Shown here piece by piece: positions 7,270 through 14,880 of a stretch of 54,619 nucleotides of DNA. Below the pieces are notes generated by a model. The model saw only the letters and a list, made by a program, of their open reading frames with translations, made no database searches and was not told the origin of the DNA. Both the position numbers and the translations under genes were made by a program. This stretch comes from Betaproteobacteria bacterium. GTDB taxonomy: Bacteria; Acidobacteriota; Terriglobia; Acidiferrales; UBA7541. Location: the NCBI GenBank assembly GCA_903970165.1, contig CAJCHZ010000102.1, positions 1 to 54,619 of the forward strand, written 5' to 3'. Numbering within the stretch: position 1 is the stretch's first letter; every line of letters begins with the position of its first letter.

Positions 7270-8694
7270 ATGAATCCAAGAAAGTGGTTAAACGCTCTAT
7301 TTGCGTCGGCACTCGTCGCCTTCGCTGCAGGATGCGGCGGGGGAACAGCTATACAGCAGGTGCAGCCGCAGTCCGGATCCGTATTTATTTCCGGAGGTGA
7401 CGCACCGTTAGCGGGCGTGGTCACCTGCAGCATGACCGTTGTTGGTATCCAAGTAGCACAAGGCTCGGGCACTCCGATCACAATAACCGGGGGATCGCAG
7501 CAGGTAGACTTTGCCCGGCTGAACGGCATGCATACGCTGCTGGATTTCAATCAGATTCCCGCAGGCTCCTATGACACAGTGATCGTCACGCTGGCGAACC
7601 CTGAAATCGGGTATCTGAACGTCACGAATCCGCAGACAAATCCTCCCACGCGGCCCACCATAAGCACGTTGACAGGTACAACGAATCCGCCGGCGACGCT
7701 AATGAACTCAACGGTGACGGTCCCGTTGGCCAATCCACTGGTCGTAGCCTCGGGTGATGTGATCGGGCTGGGTTTCGAGTTCAGCATCGTGAAATCGCTC
7801 GCGGTGGATGGGAACGGGCAGATCACTGGTGCGATCAACCCGACGATCAACATCCATGCGGTTACGCCGAGCGATGCGGACGCTTACATCGATGAATTCA
7901 TCGCGGGGGTGACGACCGTCAATGCCACGGGTGGTACATTCACGATTCAAGGACCTCACGGGCATGCATTCACGGTGAATACCAACGGGCAGACGGAGTG
8001 GGAAGGCGGCGACACGATCAACAGCCTCACCAATACGTCCATCGTGGCCATCTCTGGAACTTTGGACCGGACTGCTGGAACGTTTGACGCGGATACGGTG
8101 GCGGTCCTTTCGCAGAACAGCTTTTATGCCGGCGGGTTAATCACATATGTTGATCCGCCAACGGGTACAGCGAACGACTTCGACCTGTACGTGCGCGACG
8201 TGCTGCCATCGGGCACGGGCTTTACGTCGGGGCAGATTTCAACAATCGACCTGTTGGGGACTGAGAAATATCTGGTCTATTGGATGCACAATGCGTTCGT
8301 GAACCCGAAATGGAGCAACATTTTTTTCAACTCCTCGTTGCTTGTTCCGGGACAACACGTGAGCATCGGTGGGCCGTTTACAAATGGAACCGTCACGGTG
8401 AAGCGCGTGGTGCTGCGGCATGAAGGGCACACGGGAACACTGGTGGCAAACAGCGCAAATACCGGGACGAGCACCTTCCAGTTCAATTCGAACGGACTGG
8501 CGGGCCTGTTGTTCAACGGGCCGGTGACCGTCTATGTGACGCCGTTCACGACGTTCGGTGGCGGTTTGACGGGACTCCAGAGCCTGACGAGCAATCCGAC
8601 GAATCCGTTGCGCGTGGTCGGTGTGGTGTTGAAGGATCCGATCAGCGGGCAGCCGGTGTTTGTGGCGCGAAACGTTACCGAGCTGGCGGACTAA
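7270..8694 (+). CDS. DUF4382-type lipoprotein with DUF5666-like repeats
   Basis: A 474-residue predicted lipoprotein. The start at 7270 has an AGGA-rich site upstream and gives a signal peptide ending in a lipobox (VAFAAGC, Cys near residue 20); the upstream ATG at 7174 is not needed. Residues about 35-170 resemble DUF4382 (the SGSVFISGGDAPLAGV segment and IPAGSYDTVIVTL), and later beta-rich stretches (GTFTIQGPHGHAFTV; GTFDADTVAVLS) resemble DUF5666. These domains are common in acidobacterial envelope proteins of unknown function. It stands alone, divergent from lysC and convergent with DDAH, with a strong shared terminator. No catalytic motif is visible. Confidence 0.8.
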   Translation: MNPRKWLNALFASALVAFAAGCGGGTAIQQVQPQSGSVFISGGDAPLAGVVTCSMTVVGIQVAQGSGTPITITGGSQQVDFARLNGMHTLLDFNQIPAGSYDTVIVTLANPEIGYLNVTNPQTNPPTRPTISTLTGTTNPPATLMNSTVTVPLANPLVVASGDVIGLGFEFSIVKSLAVDGNGQITGAINPTINIHAVTPSDADAYIDEFIAGVTTVNATGGTFTIQGPHGHAFTVNTNGQTEWEGGDTINSLTNTSIVAISGTLDRTAGTFDADTVAVLSQNSFYAGGLITYVDPPTGTANDFDLYVRDVLPSGTGFTSGQISTIDLLGTEKYLVYWMHNAFVNPKWSNIFFNSSLLVPGQHVSIGGPFTNGTVTVKRVVLRHEGHTGTLVANSANTGTSTFQFNSNGLAGLLFNGPVTVYVTPFTTFGGGLTGLQSLTSNPTNPLRVVGVVLKDPISGQPVFVARNVTELAD

Positions 8695-8729
8695 GAACCC
8701 GGAAACAAAAACTAGAAACCATTCGACCG

Positions 8730-8772
8730 AAACGGCCACTTCGAGAGATCGGCGTGGCCGTTTTCCTTTTGT
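8730..8772. terminator. Bidirectional intrinsic terminator between lipoprotein and DDAH genes
   Basis: AAACGGCCAC (8730-8739) and GTGGCCGTTT (8754-8763) form a perfect 10-bp stem with a 14-base loop, followed by TTCCTTTTGTTGG on the plus strand. It sits between the convergent stops at 8694 and 8811 and could serve both genes. Confidence 0.85.
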
Positions 8773-8810
8773 TGGATAATGCATTGTGATGCTTGTGTAG
8801 AAATTGCTGG

Positions 8811-9575
8811 TTAGGTATGGAAGATCAAACTGGAACAGGTTAGGCCCGACTCCGCTTTTTGCAGTTCGGAGATGTCGAGTGGCGTGACGTGGAAACCGGC
8901 GGCTTCGAGACGTGCACGAGTGCGGGGGAAAGAAGCTGGGAAAATAATCGTGTCTCCAATCGGCAGCGCATTGGCGGCGTGGGGCTCGGAGGGATCCACG
9001 TTGATCCACGCGAACGAGAAGAAGGGCGATGGATCGAACCATGCGCGATTGGCCAGGAGCGTGCCGCGACCGAGCCTGGTCGCCGCCGACTTAAGGTGAA
9101 GGCAACCAGTCACTGGGACGGGAATAACTTCGTAGTGGTGAGGCGCAAGGATAGCCGCTAGCTGACGGATTCCCTCGGCGTTGGTCCGCTTGGTGAGGCC
9201 GACGTAAAGTATGCGGCCCACGCGCAGGATGTCGCCGCCCTCCACGGTGCCTGGCAGCGTGATGTATTTCAGTTTGCGAAATTTGGAGAGCGCTTCAGCT
9301 ATAGAGTCTGCTTCCGGGCGGCGCGATTCGGTGCCGAGTGGGAAAATGACGGCGAGTTCGTCAAGAACTATGGCGGTATCTTCTACGAACATGGAATCCG
9401 GGAGATTGGGCTCAGCAGGAAGCGAAACCACACGAGCACCTAGTTTTTTGAGGAGTTGTTCATAGGCGTGATGCTGATCGCGCGCCACCTGCAAATCAAT
9501 CGTTTGGCGCTGGATGAAGCTAAGTTGGCAATCTACGATGGCTGGACTGACGGCGCGAGTTATGGCTGTGATCAT
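8811..9575 (-). CDS. Dimethylarginine dimethylaminohydrolase (DDAH) family
   Basis: A 254-residue protein of the amidinotransferase/guanidine-modifying superfamily, of typical DDAH length. Visible motifs are FVEDTAIV, GTVEGGDILRVG, GLTKRTN, the His segment GCLHLKSA and the C-terminal catalytic Cys at about residue 247 in GLTCSS. DDAH hydrolyses methylated arginine to citrulline and dimethylamine; in bacteria some members act as citrulline- or ornithine-forming hydrolases on related guanidines, so the exact substrate is not fixed. It is monocistronic here, with no arginine-metabolism neighbours and no signal peptide. Confidence 0.85.
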   Translation of the reverse strand: MITAITRAVSPAIVDCQLSFIQRQTIDLQVARDQHHAYEQLLKKLGARVVSLPAEPNLPDSMFVEDTAIVLDELAVIFPLGTESRRPEADSIAEALSKFRKLKYITLPGTVEGGDILRVGRILYVGLTKRTNAEGIRQLAAILAPHHYEVIPVPVTGCLHLKSAATRLGRGTLLANRAWFDPSPFFSFAWINVDPSEPHAANALPIGDTIIFPASFPRTRARLEAAGFHVTPLDISELQKAESGLTCSSLIFHT

Positions 9576-9674
9576 TTCGGCTAAGCAAGTTTACAGGAGA
9601 ATGCCACAAAAAAAATAAGCCAGGATTAGGAAGAAGCAGGGCCGAGGCGGTGCCTGGAGATTACGTTTGAGGTG

Positions 9675-10292
9675 CTAGGGCCAGCGGGTGGTTTGCGCAA
9701 AGTGAGAAATCCAGAGAGTGGTGAGGGTGATCCCCGCCCCGAGCAGCATTCCTGCGAGGATGAGGCCGACCACGCTTACGGGGATCCAGAAGCCGGGGCG
9801 GCTTGAGGGCGCTTGAGCCAAAGGAGCTGCCACGGTATTTGTGGAAGCGGCTTCCGGAACTGCGACCGGATCAAGAGGTGCCGGGGGGATATCGGAGGTT
9901 TCTGGCCGCACAACAAGACAGTAGCCCTTGCGAGGAATGGTCTCGATGTAGAGAGGCTTGTCGGTGGAGTCTCCCAAGACCTGTCGAAGCTTGTTAACCG
10001 TAGTGTTAACGTTGGCGTCGTAGTTGACGTGCGTGTCGGCGGGCCAGAGGCGCAGGCGCAATTCTTCGCGGGTGACGACCTCACCCGGCTTGTCGAGCAG
10101 CGCGACGAGCACTTGATAGACCTTCCCCTGGAGCTTGAGGCGAGAGCCATTCCTCGACACTTCCTGGCGCTGTTGATCCACTTGGAACGGGCCAAAACGC
10201 ATAAATCGCGGGCCTGAAGAGGGCGCGAAGCTCGATCGTTCTTCCATCCCGGTATCCATAGTGCGGACAGCGTTTGCAGCCATACACCCCAT
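9675..10292 (-). CDS. Winged-helix transcriptional regulator with C-terminal membrane anchor (CadC/ToxR-like)
   Basis: A 205-residue protein with an OmpR/PhoB-type winged-helix DNA-binding domain at about residues 32-108 (FGPFQVDQQRQEV, LLDKPGEVVTREEL, VNTTVNKLRQVLGD, ETIPRKGYCL). A Pro/Ala-rich linker follows, then a single hydrophobic helix at about residues 168-195. There is no receiver domain. The arrangement resembles CadC/ToxR-type membrane-bound regulators, although only a few residues follow the membrane segment, so no periplasmic sensor domain is present. Similar wHTH proteins with long TPR tails are common in Acidobacteriota; this is a short version. Its targets are unknown. Several in-frame ATGs exist near the start, so the N-terminus is uncertain. 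Confidence 0.8.
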   Translation of the reverse strand: MGCMAANAVRTMDTGMEERSSFAPSSGPRFMRFGPFQVDQQRQEVSRNGSRLKLQGKVYQVLVALLDKPGEVVTREELRLRLWPADTHVNYDANVNTTVNKLRQVLGDSTDKPLYIETIPRKGYCLVVRPETSDIPPAPLDPVAVPEAASTNTVAAPLAQAPSSRPGFWIPVSVVGLILAGMLLGAGITLTTLWISHFAQTTRWP

Positions 10293-10663
10293 CCTACATA
10301 GGCATTAGACGCACAGATCGTCTGACTGTTTACGGTGAATACGAGAAATCCGAAATGGGGTTTCTTTTTTCTTGGAGATGCGCAGGGATGAGCATGGGAC
10401 GATGCGCCGGAAACGCGAAGCGAGCACGCCAAAAGCGGGGACGGTAGTCCTGTTTTCTGACTCCGGAGAAAAAATTCGGGCATGTTGACCGGATGCGCAC
10501 AAATGTTCGCTTCTGGGACACGGCCAAGGCCAGCCAGCCGGAAATAAATTGAGGGATAATTTTTTCGATTTGGTTACTGGAGTGCAATGCACGCCAGAAA
10601 ATTTAGGCATTCACGAAAAACATCGAGACAAAATTCCAGGGACCATCCCAATTAGCGACCGTT
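10293..10663. other. Gene-free stretch between two minus-strand genes
   Basis: This 371-base stretch contains no convincing protein gene. The one clear structure is a plus-strand intrinsic terminator at 10345-10371. A short GGGA/TCCC hairpin near 10630 may end the upstream hydrolase transcript. Confidence 0.6.
10345..10371 (+). terminator. Orphan plus-strand intrinsic terminator
   Basis: GAAATCC (10345-10351), a 6-base loop, GGGTTTC (10358-10364) and then TTTTTTC. It is a textbook intrinsic terminator for plus-strand transcription, but both flanking genes are on the minus strand. It may end a small or antisense RNA. Confidence 0.5.
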
Positions 10664-12571
10664 TCAGTTGGCCGGGTGCGCACTACCTCGAGGCAAAGTC
10701 ATGATTTCGACGCTCGAAGGAAATCTCTTTGAGCGAAAGATGTGCTGGGTCGCTTTTTGATAATCAGACTCTTTTGCTTCAAAAATATTTGGCACGAATG
10801 TTTGCGGGTTGCGGTCGTAAACAGGGAACCAGGTGCTTTGGACCTGGACCATGATGCGATGACCCTTTTTGAAAACGTGATCAGCCGTGTGCAGGTCGAT
10901 TGTGAATGGCGTGACTTCTCCGGGCCTGAGGGCCTCCGGTTTTTCGAAGGAGTTGTGGTAGCGGCCACGGAAAATTTCGTCGGAAATCATGAGCTCGAAG
11001 CCGGACAGTTTCCAGTCGTCAGGATATTTTTGCGGGTAGACATCAATTAATTTGACGATCCAGTCGCTGTCGGTGCCCGTGGTGGAAGCAAAGAGTTTGG
11101 CGGTGACCTGACCGGCAAGCGTGACGTCTTCTTTTAGATCCTCCGTTTGCCAGGTCAGGACGTCGGGGCGCTCATCGACGAAGCGTTGATCCTGCACGAG
11201 CCATGTGTACCAACTCCCGGGATGATCCTCGGGATAGGTCATATCAATGGGGCGATGACGGTAGGGGACTGGATGCGCGGGATCGCTGACGTAGCTGTCG
11301 GAGGCGTCCTCGGAATCCGCTTGCGGGGCATCGAAGGAAAGTTTGCCGTCAGCGTGGAAATATAGGTTGCGAGTCTGCGCTTCGCGTGGCGGCCAGGAAT
11401 CGAATTGAACCCAATTGTTGCTTCCTGTTTGAAAGAGCAGGGCTTCTTGCAGAGGGAGAGAACCTTTGTCTTTCAGCCAGTAGGCAAACCACGGCGCTTC
11501 AATGCTCTGGCGAAAATAGAGAGAGGTTTCGCTGCCAAACGGAATTTCCCCCAGCGTTTTGCCAGGACCGCCGCCCCAGCCTCCGTGATTCCAGGGGCCG
11601 GCGACGAGATAGTTGAGATGTTTTGAGTCGGATTTTTCGAGGCGCGCATACGTCGCCATCGGGCCATAGAAGTCTTCCTGGTCCCACCAGCCGGCGACGT
11701 TGAGATTCGGGACGGTGGGTTCCTTCAGGCCGTAGGCGACGGCATGATGCTTCCAGAAATCGTCGTAACTTGCATGGGCGACAAACTCATTCCAAGTCGG
11801 AATTTTTCCGTGAAAATATTTTCCATTGGCGTTCGAAAGCGCGCCGAGGCGGAGGTAAAAATCGTAGACGTCGAACTTGTCAAAAGCAAAGCTGAAATTT
11901 TCGTTCGAGGATTCCAGGAGCGCGGTGTATTCGAAGCCATAGCTTAGGCGAAATGCGCCATTGTGGAAAAAGTCGTCGCCGAGCCAGGTGTCGCCCATGC
12001 AGGCTTGTTCGGAAACGGCTTTTAGAGCGGGGTGCGGGTTGATCATGCCCATGGTAACGAGAAAGCCATCGTAGGAAATACCGTCGAGACCGACGCGACC
12101 GTTATTGTTGGGAACGTTTTTTACGAGCCAGTCGATCGTGTCGTAGGTATCGGTAGATTCATCGACTCCTTGGGGGTCGCTCGGGTCATGAATCGGACGG
12201 AGCATCACGAATTTTCCTTCAGATCCGTAGCGGCCGCGAATGTCCTGGAAAGCGAAAATGTAGCCATCAGGAACCATGTCGGCATAACGGTAGAGCATGC
12301 CGGTGATGCCCTTGTTCGGGTCGGAAATCCCGTAGGGAGTCCGATTCATGAGAATCGGCAGCGGGCCGGAGGTGTTCTTTGGAATGTAGAACTCGGTGTG
12401 CAATTTGACGCCATCTCGCACGGGAATCATGACTTCATGCTTGTCAAAGACTGTGGCGAAATCGAGCCGCTGTCGCTGGGCGACACCGGTGCCTGCGAAG
12501 AGAAGCGCCAGAAAAATGCCGATGAACACGAGGCAAATTGCGGCGCCCCCCGTCTTGCGGATGGAATGCAT
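10664..12571 (-). CDS. Secreted S15 / CocE-type hydrolase (X-Pro dipeptidyl-peptidase family), copy 2
   Basis: A 635-residue alpha/beta hydrolase of the CocE/NonD and X-Pro dipeptidyl-peptidase family, which cleaves esters or acyl-amide bonds. The ATG at 12571 is chosen for its GGAG site seven bases upstream and the signal peptide that follows; a GTG at 12595 is possible. Seen: VMIPVRDGVKLHTEFY, FQDIRGRYGSEG, the nucleophile elbow GISYDG with Ser, and a C-terminal jelly-roll-like domain ending with HRIMVQVQSTWFP. Its closest relative is the next gene upstream (12650-14545); the two are alike throughout and sit 78 bases apart. The actual substrate cannot be told from sequence; glutaryl-7-ACA acylase, cocaine-esterase-like and peptidase activities occur in the family. 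Confidence 0.87.
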   Translation of the reverse strand: MHSIRKTGGAAICLVFIGIFLALLFAGTGVAQRQRLDFATVFDKHEVMIPVRDGVKLHTEFYIPKNTSGPLPILMNRTPYGISDPNKGITGMLYRYADMVPDGYIFAFQDIRGRYGSEGKFVMLRPIHDPSDPQGVDESTDTYDTIDWLVKNVPNNNGRVGLDGISYDGFLVTMGMINPHPALKAVSEQACMGDTWLGDDFFHNGAFRLSYGFEYTALLESSNENFSFAFDKFDVYDFYLRLGALSNANGKYFHGKIPTWNEFVAHASYDDFWKHHAVAYGLKEPTVPNLNVAGWWDQEDFYGPMATYARLEKSDSKHLNYLVAGPWNHGGWGGGPGKTLGEIPFGSETSLYFRQSIEAPWFAYWLKDKGSLPLQEALLFQTGSNNWVQFDSWPPREAQTRNLYFHADGKLSFDAPQADSEDASDSYVSDPAHPVPYRHRPIDMTYPEDHPGSWYTWLVQDQRFVDERPDVLTWQTEDLKEDVTLAGQVTAKLFASTTGTDSDWIVKLIDVYPQKYPDDWKLSGFELMISDEIFRGRYHNSFEKPEALRPGEVTPFTIDLHTADHVFKKGHRIMVQVQSTWFPVYDRNPQTFVPNIFEAKESDYQKATQHIFRSKRFPSSVEIMTLPRGSAHPAN

Positions 12572-12649
12572 GGATACTCTCCCCGAAGGTTTCACGTGAA
12601 ACTTTGCGCGACATTACTGCAGGAACGACGCGCGCCTAAATAACGAATT

Positions 12650-14545
12650 TCAGTTGGCCAGCTTGGCCGGCGCAATCGAAAGCACGATTCCAGAAGGAAA
12701 CTCTTCCGAACGGTAAATGCGCTGGGTGGCCTTCTGGAAGTCGGATTCCTTCGCTTCAAAAATGTTGGGAACGAATTTCTGCGGATTGCGGTCGATGATC
12801 GGGAACCACGAACTCTGCACCTGCACCATGATGCGATGGCCTTTTTTGAAGACGTGATTCGCGGTGTGAAGATCGATGGTAAAAGGAGTGATGGTATCCG
12901 GGGTAATGGGTTCGGGTTTTTCAAAAGAATTGCGGAAGCGTCCGCGGAAAACCTCGTCGGCAATCATCAGTTCGTAGCCGGAGAGCTTCCAGTCCTCGGG
13001 GTATTTTTCGGGATAAACGTCGATCAGCTTCACAACCCAATCCGAGTCGCTTCCTGAGGTGGATGCGAAAAGCTTGGCGGTCACCTTGCCGGAGAGGACC
13101 ATGTCATCGGTCAGTTCTTCGGTCTGCCAGACGAGTACATCCGGTCGATCGGTGACGAAGCGCTGGTCTTCGACGAGCCAGGTGTACCAACTGCCGGGAT
13201 GATCGTCCGGATAGGTCATATCAATAGGCCGATGGCGATAGGGAACAGGATGTGCAGGATCGCTGACATAGCTATCGAAACCATGGGCCGTTTTGGACTG
13301 CGGCTTTTCGAAGGACAGCTTGCCATCTTCGTGGAAATAAATTTCACGGGCGCTCGCATCGCGCGGAGGCCAGGAATCAAACTGCGTCCACTGGTTGCTG
13401 CCGGTTTGAAAGAGCAGCGCTTCTTTGAGAGGCAGGCTCCCTTTGTTCTTTAGCCAGTAGGCAAACCAGGGAGCTTCAATTTTTTGACGAAAGTAAAGGG
13501 AGGTGTCGCTGTCAAAAGAGATTTCGCCCAGCGATTTCCCGGAGCTGCGCGCCCAGCCGCCGTGATTCCACGGGCCGGCGACGAGATAATTCAGGTGATC
13601 GGGATCGTTTTTCTCGAGAAGTTCGTAGATTTTCATTGGACCATAGGCGTCTTCCTGGTCCCACCAGCCGGCCACGTTCAAATTAGGCACTTTCGGCTTC
13701 GTCAGAATGTACGGCATGGCTTGCTTTTGCCAAAAGGCGTCGTAATTGGGGTGCGCGACGAAATCCTTCCACGTCGGCAAAGTGCCGTGAATGTAGTTCT
13801 TATCGGCGTTGGATAACGGGCCGAGACGCAGATACCAGTCGTAGGTATCGAAGCGGTCGAATTCGAATTGGAAATTGGTTTTTCCCGTTTCCATCATCGT
13901 AGAGTATTCGTAGCCGTAACTTAGGCGAAAAGCTCCGTTGTGGTGAAAATCGTCGCCAAGAAACATATCAGCGGGAGAAGCTTGCTCGGAGACGGCTTTC
14001 AGCGCGGGATGCGGCTCGAGCATGCCCATAACCGTGAGCCAGCCGCCATAGGAGATGCCGAGAAGGCCGACGCGGCCGTTGTTCTGAGGGACGTTTTTCA
14101 CGAGCCAGTCGATCGTGTCGTACGTGTCTGTGCCTTCGTCAATGGCTTTTGGATCTTTGGGATCGCGGACGGGGCGCGACATGACGAAGGTACCTTCGGA
14201 AGTGTACCGGCCACGAATGTCCTGGAAAACGAAGATGTAATCATCGGGAATCATTTCCGCGTAGCGGCCGAGTTTGCGGCTGAAGCCTTTGGGATCGTCG
14301 CTTATTCCGTAGGGGGTGCGCTCGAGGACGATGGGAAGCGGCTCGGTCGCGTTCTTCGGCTTGTAGATTTCGGTGTGCAGTTTTACGCCGTCGCGGGCCG
14401 TGATCATGACATCGGTTTTGTCAAAGAGCAGTGAATAGTCGGGAGGATTTGGCGCCTGGGCATGACCGGCGAGGAGAAAGAGCAGAAGAATGACGAAGAC
14501 CCACAGGTAAATTCTGGCTTTCCAGAGCAAACGGACAAGTCGCAT
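12650..14545 (-). CDS. Secreted S15 / CocE-type hydrolase (X-Pro dipeptidyl-peptidase family), copy 1
   Basis: A 631-residue paralogue of the downstream hydrolase. The start at 14545 (MRLVRLLWK) has GGAG six to seven bases upstream and gives a signal anchor or signal peptide ending near AGHAQA; an ATG at 14584 is an alternative. Seen: MITARDGVKLHTEIY, FQDIRGRYTSEG, nucleophile elbow GISYGG, conserved DDFHHNGAFRLSYG, and a C-terminal beta domain with HRIMVQVQSSWFP. The copies differ at the elbow (Gly here, Asp in copy 2 after SY). Tandem arrangement on one strand suggests co-transcription and duplication. It probably acts outside the cytoplasm on peptides or esters. Confidence 0.87.
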   Translation of the reverse strand: MRLVRLLWKARIYLWVFVILLLFLLAGHAQAPNPPDYSLLFDKTDVMITARDGVKLHTEIYKPKNATEPLPIVLERTPYGISDDPKGFSRKLGRYAEMIPDDYIFVFQDIRGRYTSEGTFVMSRPVRDPKDPKAIDEGTDTYDTIDWLVKNVPQNNGRVGLLGISYGGWLTVMGMLEPHPALKAVSEQASPADMFLGDDFHHNGAFRLSYGYEYSTMMETGKTNFQFEFDRFDTYDWYLRLGPLSNADKNYIHGTLPTWKDFVAHPNYDAFWQKQAMPYILTKPKVPNLNVAGWWDQEDAYGPMKIYELLEKNDPDHLNYLVAGPWNHGGWARSSGKSLGEISFDSDTSLYFRQKIEAPWFAYWLKNKGSLPLKEALLFQTGSNQWTQFDSWPPRDASAREIYFHEDGKLSFEKPQSKTAHGFDSYVSDPAHPVPYRHRPIDMTYPDDHPGSWYTWLVEDQRFVTDRPDVLVWQTEELTDDMVLSGKVTAKLFASTSGSDSDWVVKLIDVYPEKYPEDWKLSGYELMIADEVFRGRFRNSFEKPEPITPDTITPFTIDLHTANHVFKKGHRIMVQVQSSWFPIIDRNPQKFVPNIFEAKESDFQKATQRIYRSEEFPSGIVLSIAPAKLAN

Positions 14546-14624
14546 GAAAATCTCCGTCGATAAATTCAAAACTAGAGCGAGCAACCAGACCCGGATGAGG
14601 ATAGTACAGGAGGTTCGGGTAGGA

Positions 14625-14737
14625 CAGATATTCTTGTCTGGGGGCTGGCCGTGGGCGGCTCGCAGAAGCTAAAGCGGGGTCTGGCGGGAATTGCCATTAC
14701 GGGAGTGACAAAAGCATGAGAGAGACAAGAATGTCTG
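14625..14737. repeat. Inverted pair of REP-like palindromic units
   Basis: CAGATATTCTTGTCT (14625-14639) is the reverse complement, with one mismatch, of AGACAAGAATGTCTG (14723-14737). Each arm is itself nearly palindromic (AGACA..TGTCT). The arms are 83 bases apart and enclose GC-rich sequence. This looks like a small repeat unit of the REP/BIME or MITE kind. Confidence 0.5.
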
Positions 14738-14805
14738 TGCTCCTCATTTCTCTGCTAAACTATAAGCTGCTCGACCACACCTGAGAACAGAGGAGATTCG
14801 TCCGG

Positions 14806-14839
14806 GCTGCTGGTTGTTTCAGCAGCTATTTTTGTCTTT
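14806..14839 (+). terminator. Terminator-like hairpin in the typA leader
   Basis: GCTGCTG (14806-14812), loop GTTGTTT, CAGCAGC (14820-14826), then TATTTTTGTCTTT. This is a well-formed intrinsic terminator on the plus strand about 40 bases before the typA ATG, with no plus-strand gene upstream, so it may be an attenuator. Confidence 0.5.
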
Positions 14840-14880
14840 AAAGGGCTGCCCGGAGGCAGTCTTGGACCGGCGTAGAAATT

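Larger units (their letters stand above)
14546..14880. other. Divergent intergenic region between the S15 hydrolase and typA
   Basis: No protein gene is seen. It holds two REP-like palindromes in inverted orientation (14625-14639 and 14723-14737), a possible -10 element TATAAG near 14761, and a terminator-like hairpin (14806-14839) in the presumed typA leader. Confidence 0.6.

Noticed and set aside
12571..12650. Frameshifted single gene instead of two S15 hydrolases
   Set aside because: Each copy has its own signal peptide, catalytic elbow and C-terminal domain, so they are two complete genes.
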